Assembly (NCBI GenBank): GCA_008360975.2
Contig: CM039182.1
Span: forward strand, 81,623,405 to 81,687,404
Direction: 5' to 3'
Source of the DNA: Lichenostomus cassidix
Lineage: Eukaryota; Chordata; Aves; Passeriformes; Meliphagidae
DNA length: 64,000 bases
Shown: positions 56,501-64,000 of the stretch, in pieces
Position numbering within the stretch: the stretch's first letter is position 1
Layout: every line of letters starts with the position of its first letter
The notes under the pieces: model-generated
The model's database searches: none
What the model was told of the DNA's origin: nothing
The model's input: only the letters and a program-made list of their open reading frames with translations
Made by a program: the position numbers and the translations under genes

Positions 56501-57939
56501 TAACAGAATTTGTCTGCATTTTTAAAAAGAATCAGAAACTAATCTATTTTTGCAAAGTATGTCAATCCAATAAAACTCAACCAATTACCTTATAAATGGC
56601 CAGATGTACTTTGCAAAAGCTGCATTATAAAAAATTTAAAAAATAAGCAGATGTGCATCTCCAATTTAATATATGGCAAAGCAGATCCACTACGTAAACT
56701 TCTGAAGTACATTACTCCTGACTTCGACTGATGGACTTCCCTACACCACCAAGAAAACATCACAATCATTTTGTTGCACCAGTGAAGGAGAATGCCATAT
56801 GTTAAACCTTGGGACAGAACCAGCAAGCTTGCTATGCCAATAAATAGAACCACTAAACCCCGAAATTCCTGCCTTAATACCATTATTTTCCGAATGCCCA
56901 AAGATAGCAAGCGATTAACATCCCAGGCAAGTCAGACTGCAACAGCAGAAACACATTAGTGATGAAAGACTAATTATGCCCATGTAGATCAGGTGCTCAT
57001 TACACCAGGTTAGCCACCAAAACATTAGAAAAAAGCAACTCTTGACATAATCCTGAGCAGCAGACTCTAATTCAAAATGCACTCATCAAAGCACTACTGG
57101 CAGCAAACCCTTCACATTCGAAGTCAGCATCTCTGCAAGGCAAAAGCTAGAAAAGTCTTTTCTGGATTTAAGTACTGCTGCACTTTGCCATTTAAAAAAG
57201 GAAGCTCCTTTAAGATCATAACCAAGAGAACAACGTCTTTCAGAGACTTTTAAAGAGATCACACTGGTTGTTTAGTGTGCATCACTAATCAGGTTTTAGG
57301 TGGAAAAAAAGAGGTTTTACCACCTTGTCACAGGATTCCATCAGGAGAGGTCTTCAGAAACCCTGAAGTCATGCACAAAGCAGGAAAAGAGGATTGGAAG
57401 ATTAAGGGTATCAAAAACGATTATGAGGTACAACTTAACGAGATGCAAAGCTATGACTGAGAAAGGCTAAACTAGTTCAAGAGCCCAAAAACCTGCTTCT
57501 GCTAAGTGAATTAAGTGATCAGTACAGAGAAAGTGATCCCAATGTATGATACGTAGAGAAGCTAGTATTTTATTTTTTTTAATTCCTCAGATTTCCCTGA
57601 TCCACAATTATAAAGGGAAAACTTATCCCAAACCAACTTTTTCATAGAAAATACTTCACAGCAAAACCTATTCCTGGTGACTGGTATTCACCAAAAGTCA
57701 CACGCACTTGATACTGCATTTGTATGAGAACAGTAAGTAGCTATCTTGTTTTTTAATTTAAAAGGATTAGCTTTGACATTAAAAATAGCCAAAGAAGCCT
57801 AAAGTAGAATCAATGCAACAAGTGAATAGCTACAACAGTATCAAGATGCTAACATAACTATCATAAATGGAAGTAGTGTCTAAAAAAAAACAAAACAAAA
57901 AACATTCAGAACTACTTGAAAGAATCAGTGAACCACAAA

Positions 57940-58170
57940 GGGAAATGTTATTTTCTTGGATTTCCAAACAGCACTTGACAATGGCCCCACATGGCCTTAT
58001 GCAGGCTTATGAAGAAACTAAGCTGACATGAGATGAGGGGAAAGACCCTTCAGATAGATAAAGAATTGTTTTAAACAGGAAACAAGCAGCTGGAACTCTT
58101 AGTTTCCATATTAAAGGAAGATCACTTGTGAAGCCCCAAAAAGAAAAACGACAGGCAAGTCCCATGTCTC
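57940..58170 (+). mobile_element. Probable decayed CR1-like reverse-transcriptase fragment
   Basis: In broken + strand frames the sequence reads LDFQTALDNGP, then KLS-stop-HEMRGKTLQ and later TGNKQLELLVSI. This follows the order of the CR1-type reverse-transcriptase segment (DFQKAFD...KLS.HG.RGK...R.Q...) that surrounds the first catalytic Asp. Frameshifts and stops make it a dead remnant. Edges are vague, and similarity may extend to about 58320. Another LINE clade is possible. Confidence 0.45.
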
Positions 58171-59056
58171 CCCAATCGGGAGACAAAGTACAAGATAGAA
58201 CAAGATAGCCCAAGACGCAGGAATATTGTGACACTATCACACACAGGTCTGGTTCACATGAGTCCCAAGGATAAAACAGGACTGAAAAGCATACAGAGGA
58301 GATAAACATCTAGAGGCAAGAAACAGTTTCAATACAAGGAATGATTAAACAGACTAGAAAACAAACAACTGTCAGGTCATTCAACCTTTCCCCCCCACCA
58401 CTCTTTTACAAGTCCCCTGCAAAGTGCACTCATGGTCTGCCTCTGTAATGCACAGACCTGCAATTGGCAGCCCCTACAACCCTAGTGACTGCCTCACGAA
58501 AAAAGAAAATAAATGAAAAAAAACCCTTTACATAATGCATAGCTTCTCTGAGGAACATCTTCCCACAGGTGATTGCTGATCCCAGAAGATCATAGAAGAT
58601 CAAGACAAATTCACATGCAAAATCTACAATAAGCACAATAATGCACTGCCTATAGTCCAGGTAGTCCAAGAACCATAGACAATTTAAAGCTGGGAGATGC
58701 TTCCAGGAAATATCACCCCAAGCTCTCGTTAATATATCCTTTTCCCAATATTTAGCATTGGCCTCTAACAGTCTCACCAAGTACAGCTGTTGATGTTCTT
58801 GGTGCCAACTGTCTCTACTGCCAAAGCCTAACAACTGGCAAAAGCACCATGAAGCTGATGCCAGAATTAAACTGCTCCAAACATGTCCCATTCTCCTTTA
58901 CACACAGATGTGAACACCTGTCAAGCAAGGCCTTCTCATGTTTTACTACTGTAGCTCAGCCTCTCTGACCTCTAGTACCTCTAGTGACTCTTGAGCCTAC
59001 CGCTGCCAAAATATTCTGCGGGAGTTCAGGGTGGAGGTGCGGGGTCCGGCAGCTAC

Positions 59057-59484
59057 AGAGATCTTTTGTTACCAGTTAATGTGAAACATTAAGAGAGATA
59101 AGCTGAATCGCCCTTAGCGGGGGCTGAGACAACGAGTAAGACAAGTCTGCGTTTACCTTATGCATAAGTAGTTTATAGAAGAGGTTAAGCGAGATGACGG
59201 TGATCAGTAGCCATTAAGAAAAGTAAAACATGTAACCCAGGAAACCAAAGTTCTTGTAACGGCTAAGCTATAGTATGTAACAGTATAAAAAGAAAACGGA
59301 CTTTGCATGAACCACGCTCAGTACCTCTATCCATCACCGACAACACTCCTTTCATTCCACTCCCCAAAGCATCAGTCTCTACGCTGGTATCCACTTTGCA
59401 CGGAAACTTTGTGCTTCACCAAGGCAACTTACTTGACCACCGGAAATAAAGAGATGTTCTGTTCTTTTGACAATTGATCCAGCA
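59057..59484 (+). mobile_element. Probable solo LTR of an endogenous retrovirus
   Basis: A distinct block of about 430 bp differs in composition from the surrounding intron. On the + strand it has an LTR layout: a U3-like segment, a TATA box (TATAAAAA, 59284-59291), about 150 bp of R-like sequence, a poly(A) signal AATAAA (59445-59450), then a short U5-like end finishing in CA. The octamer GCAGCTAC occurs just outside the left end (59049-59056) and at the right end (59482-59489), so the shared GCTAC could be a 5-bp target-site duplication. The left edge does not start with the usual TG under that reading, so boundaries may be off. No internal gag, pol or env sequence is adjacent, hence a solo LTR. 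It is antisense to TENT4A. Confidence 0.65.
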
Positions 59485-60428
59485 GCTACCCTGGAACTTT
59501 CCTTCATACCAGCCTTTAGGCATGGAAACAATCCATTCAACTACATCCTAATGCTCTCCAGAAGTTTACTATGACTAACAGGCAACTACTTCCACACTTC
59601 TCCTGGCGTACACTCCAGCATTTACTGCCTAGTTCTACCCTGACCCTATAGGCAAGCAAACCAAGAACTGAGTGTACGATGCCAGCACAACCTGCTGCCC
59701 ACGTTAATACCTCCACTACACTTAACACCACAGATAGCAGACAGCAAGGATTGAACAGCAGTGTGGATGAAGCACAGCCCACTGTATTGACTCTTTACTA
59801 AAAAGTGTGTTGGAGCAAGACAGCACTGTCAAGTACATGGAGGAGTTAAGAATAACCACCTTTGGGAAGCCCTTAAAGCCCTACAAGAGCTGGACATCTC
59901 AGTGCAGACAGTAAAGGCTTCACAGCATTTCCAAAGTCTACATTCTTTCAGCTCGAAGTAGAAGAAAACAAAACTTGCAGAAGGGGCTGACAATGTGGCA
60001 TCCCCACACATTAATTTGTATCTGACAACTCTGACAGCAGGATAATAAGAAGCAAGGACTGATAAACATGCAGCTGGAGCTATGCACAGTCCTGAATGCA
60101 ATGGATTTTTCATAGTGCATTGCACTAAACAGTAATTAAGTTTATCTTAGTCAAAGTTCTGAAATATGTCAAAAATGAAAAAAACCCTGTCAGTCTGGAA
60201 TTAAAACCACTGCATACAGGTGAAGAAATAAAGACGACCTAATACAGGCTTAGCATATAGGAGCACCACCATATCTCTGGACATCCCTTTTTGTACACGG
60301 TATCATTCAGCTGCAAGCTGGTGACCACTGAAGCAAATCTTCCGGGAAAGCATTGTCATAAGCTCACTTTGCTTATAAGAACTCTACCCAGGTACCTGCT
60401 GTGGCCATCAGGGAATGCTGGCCTGGAT

Positions 60429-60452
60429 CCTTAGGCCTGGATCAGCCTAAGG
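60429..60452. repeat. Inverted repeat beside a short direct repeat
   Basis: CCTTAGGC and GCCTAAGG are exact complements around an 8-nt loop. The decamer GGCCTGGATC occurs twice nearby (starting at 60420 and 60434), so a small local duplication seems to have built the structure. No function is inferred. Confidence 0.7.
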
Positions 60453-63400
60453 AAATGTGGAGGTCTTGGTGCTCTTGTACTCTACAGCAGAACTTGTGTG
60501 TCATTATCAACGGAGAGTTAAAAGCAACAGCTATATGGGGGGAAAAGTGAATGCAGGAAGTCATCAGACACTATGCAACACTAATTAGTCCAGGCACAGC
60601 ACCATTCCAATGTATCATAACGGTTCTGGTATCCAAACTAATCCTCAACAAGCCAGTTCTGTTGTTTCTGCACAGCACTGTAATGTGCCAAGCAGATATG
60701 CTAGGTATTTCAGCACTAGATGTTCATTCAACATCTACAATTAGACTGAACACTTAGTTGAAAGTATGAAGCAGAACAGAGTCATTATTAAAAATGCCTT
60801 AAATCTTTACTTACGTTGTTAAATCCATATTAAGAAGCAAACTAATTATATCTGATGTGATTTGATACTATTCAAAAGCTATTAGCTACATCTTCAGAGA
60901 AAGCACTGTATCAGCTGTGCATTCAAACAAAAGCAGTTGAGTCCTTAGCAAAAAGTTTAGAATAGCTTATTATTTGAAATAATATTCAAGCACTTTTAAG
61001 CTCTCTGGATGCTTAAATTACTCAGATACATTTAAGATACTGACTTTACAAAAACAGAAGGTATTTGCTGAACAAAGAATGCACATCCTAAGAGGCAAGA
61101 TGTAGTTTTAATTCACACAAGAGGATACTTTACAGTACCAAGAAATAACATGTAGTTCTGAAAATAAGTCACACAGTTTGAATTAACCTCATAATATTAA
61201 AGGACACTTCTGTGCCTTGCATCTGAAACCAATCATTTTGTCATCTGTAGTCCTAAACTAAATCCAGGCATATAGGAATTTACGCTGTTGCGATATTAAT
61301 CACTCTGCTGAAGCACTGGAATAAATATGGCTTCAATCTCCTCACTCCTTACCTTACAAAGTTCTGTAAAAGTGTAACATGGGACAATCTAGGGTATCCG
61401 AAAGCACAGCTTTAGGATGAAATCTAATCAAGCACAGCTATTCATACTTGTGTTTTATGAGAAAAATTTCCTTTACAAGGATTGTCATGCTGCTATCAAA
61501 GTGGTGAAAGCATGAGTCCAGTGGAAAAAAAGGAATGCTGTATATAAAACAGAGGAAAACACAGCTTTTATAACATACAGTATTCCTAAACACCACCACA
61601 CCTACCATCACAAAGCCACTGACTATGAGCAGTGTGAAAAACAATGACTTGCAGTGCTACAGACCATCTTCAGCTCTGAATGAGAAAGCAGAGAGAGCAC
61701 AGTACTGTTTCAAAGCACGCAGGCAATTCATAAGAAGTACTACTGCAGCCTGGGAGAGGGCTAACAGAGATTACCCTTCTTACTCAGTTACCTAAAGATA
61801 ATACAGTTACACTGTGAGCCACTGCATATCACTTGGAAATTTCAGCACGTTGTAGAAAAACATTCTTTTACGAACAATATTCACAGCAGAGTAAGCTCTA
61901 CCATTCATGTACAGGGTAAGCATAAGAGCAGCTATGATCAAGTCCTTCTTCCCATGATCAATGCCCAAACCAGACTGCAGCTGAAGATTTTCAGCAGTTT
62001 TTCATTTTCATTTTTCAACAGTTGCCTATATCAGTATGGCAACACTGAAGATAGTGTCAACAGATGATAAGTTATCAAAGTGATACTTCAGGACCTGGCT
62101 GACAGTTCCAGGGAACAGCAGGCAACTAAAGGAACATAAGGGATCCACAGAAAACTCCTGTAGGGATCTGTCCCCATCCCAGCCTTTTCAGCGCATTTTT
62201 ATTTGAATTGCCAGATAACACACCAGCCAGGTTTCAGGGTAAAGATAAGCTCGCCACTAAACAGGAATTACTGCTGGAGCTAGATACCTAAATCCACTCC
62301 ATCAGTAACAGTATTCTTACCTCAATCATGCAAGCACTTCATAAAAATTACTAACACTAAACAGAAAACTGTTTAAGAATACACACTTGTCCAAGATTCA
62401 CCCTGGGTAACAGAACTCAAGGTAGAAACTGCTTGTCATATTTAGGTCTATGGTTTCAAGATTCATGCTCTCCTTCAGCACTCATTAGTTCCCTGCAACT
62501 TTAAGGAAAGCTCTGGAACTACAGGACCACACATGCTGTAGTTACTGGTAACTCCCAGAATCAGGTCTCACTTTTGTAATACAGATCCTTGGCAGCTGAT
62601 CAGGAAACACAACTTCCACTTTCAAAGATATTTAGCGAAAAATATCTTTAATGTATCAGCAAAAGAACTACCTGCATTATGGAACTGAATAGTGCAACTG
62701 AATCTCAGCTAAATTATTTTCTTGAGTATAGATTCTCTATAAACTCATACTTGAAGAGTGGCATAGCCACTGTTAAAGGAAAGCCAAAAGAAAACAGGAA
62801 GACAAACAATGAAAAATAAAGGTATGTGAATGGCATAAGTGGTTCTGCGTAACAGCTACAGGACAGAACTTGTAATGCCTGGATTTGATTCACAGGTTTG
62901 CCATTTGCCATAGACCTGCTGGGTAAATTCAGGCTGCTCCTTTCTCCACCTGCCTGGAGATCTGCCTCACACTGACTTGAATTAAACAGCTAAATAAAAA
63001 GGTTAACTCAGTGCTCTACCACATCTCGATGAAAAAACAAAAACTGCACACTATTTTAAAGATACTATTGGAACTTCAGAAATACGAACTTCTTAGTATA
63101 GGACTCAAAGCTCCTAGTGCAAGACACCTCTTAAAGATCAAATCGTAGCTTCCTGTAACAAATTTTTATTTTCAGTGTCAGTCTGAAATCAAAAAGCAGT
63201 AGTCACAAGTTTTGTCCTTCCCAGAAGAGCTTATGGTTTGCAAAAACAGACCTTTAAAAATATCTTCTAATACTTCTGAATAACTTTTAACATACTCAGC
63301 ACCTGACAGTACTACACAAGAGAAAAGGAAGACACTTTCCTTAAGTTCAATCTCTCAATTAAAAATCCCCAGCTCTGAAAGGGTGCCCAGTTATCTTTAG

Positions 63401-64000
63401 CTATTTCCCCTCTGCAAATATGCAGCACCCCTACTCCACAGGCATGCAAAGGTCTTGATGTTAGGATGTTCCAAGAAACTATTTTTGAAGTGACATAAGA
63501 AGTCTGCTACAGTCATTCAATGCAGCTAGCTAGCATGTTTTCCAGGAATACAATAACCTTAACTTTAGAAAGTAACATTTCCTCTTGATTAAATGAAATT
63601 TGACAGGTGAAATACAACAACCTCATACTGCATCCCAGACATGCTTAGTTCAATTTTAGTCCCTTCTCCATGTCAATCAAATCAAACTGATTACTCGGCC
63701 TTACTAACTACCCATTTAGATGAGAAGGTATGGCTTTCAAGATAGCGTAAGCTTCATAAAAGTGTTCTCTTCAAAAAGACAAGATTTCTGTACAGGTGTT
63801 GGCTGGCTCAACCTATCCTAGAGCTAAAATGCACTTCAGAGAAATGTTCTAAAACCACACTGACTTTCATGCCTATTTCAGACAGAACTCGGCACCTCCC
63901 TTTCAAGTGATGTTCCTAACACTCCCCAAGCTAACCAGCTTGCTGCAGCCTAAGCAGAGGCATTTAAAAATTAGCACAAGGTTTTTCTTTGAGTTCTTCT

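Noticed and set aside
58430..58891. A 153-codon minus-strand open frame, the longest in the window
   Set aside because: It has no recognisable domain or promoter and no splice sites that fit TENT4A. Its composition is like translated repeat or intron DNA. A blastp search would decide; a conserved orthologue would overturn this.

Overview
This window looks like avian nuclear DNA: A+T-rich, intron-rich, and carrying several degenerate CR1 LINE fragments plus one LTR, all on the + strand. CR1 families are also found in other reptiles. The sparse, short copies fit a bird best, but I cannot name the species from sequence alone.

One protein-coding gene can be supported. It is TENT4A (also known as PAPD7, POLS or TRF4-1), a non-canonical poly(A) polymerase, encoded on the minus strand. 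Eleven coding exons lie between 50501 and 8188. They join in frame through clean GT/AG sites with matching phases, giving 493 complete codons and a TAA stop. The order along the transcript is: helical lead-in (50378-50501), G-S catalytic signature (48902-48948), D-I-D metal-binding pair (47857-47977), third catalytic Asp (46234-46341), central and PAP-associated domains (45403-45531, 44130-44343, 37469-37595), end of the core (29635-29735), Ser-rich linker (29211-29383), Pro-rich linker (17929-18087) and basic C-terminus with stop (8188-8367). A 3' UTR of about 2 kb follows, ending at an AATAAA signal (6149-6154 on the minus strand). The 5' end of the gene, including the GC-rich first coding exon known in mammals, lies beyond position 64000. 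The last 13.5 kb of the window is therefore first-intron sequence.

Layout: 1-6129 is downstream flank with no gene seen. 6130-8187 is 3' UTR. 8188-50501 holds exons and introns. 50502-64000 is upstream intron with a decayed CR1-like reverse-transcriptase remnant (about 57940-58170) and an apparently solitary LTR (about 59057-59484). CR1 pieces also lie at about 16940-17040, 34025-34480 and 39400-39455.

I found no convincing new biological system. The points most worth checking are a segment of about 55 residues expected from mammalian TENT4A that I cannot find between the last two exons, two splice-like cassettes in that same intron that would insert stops, the antisense LTR, a 33-bp near-perfect palindrome, and a long A/C tract that becomes U-rich RNA with G-runs in the pre-mRNA.
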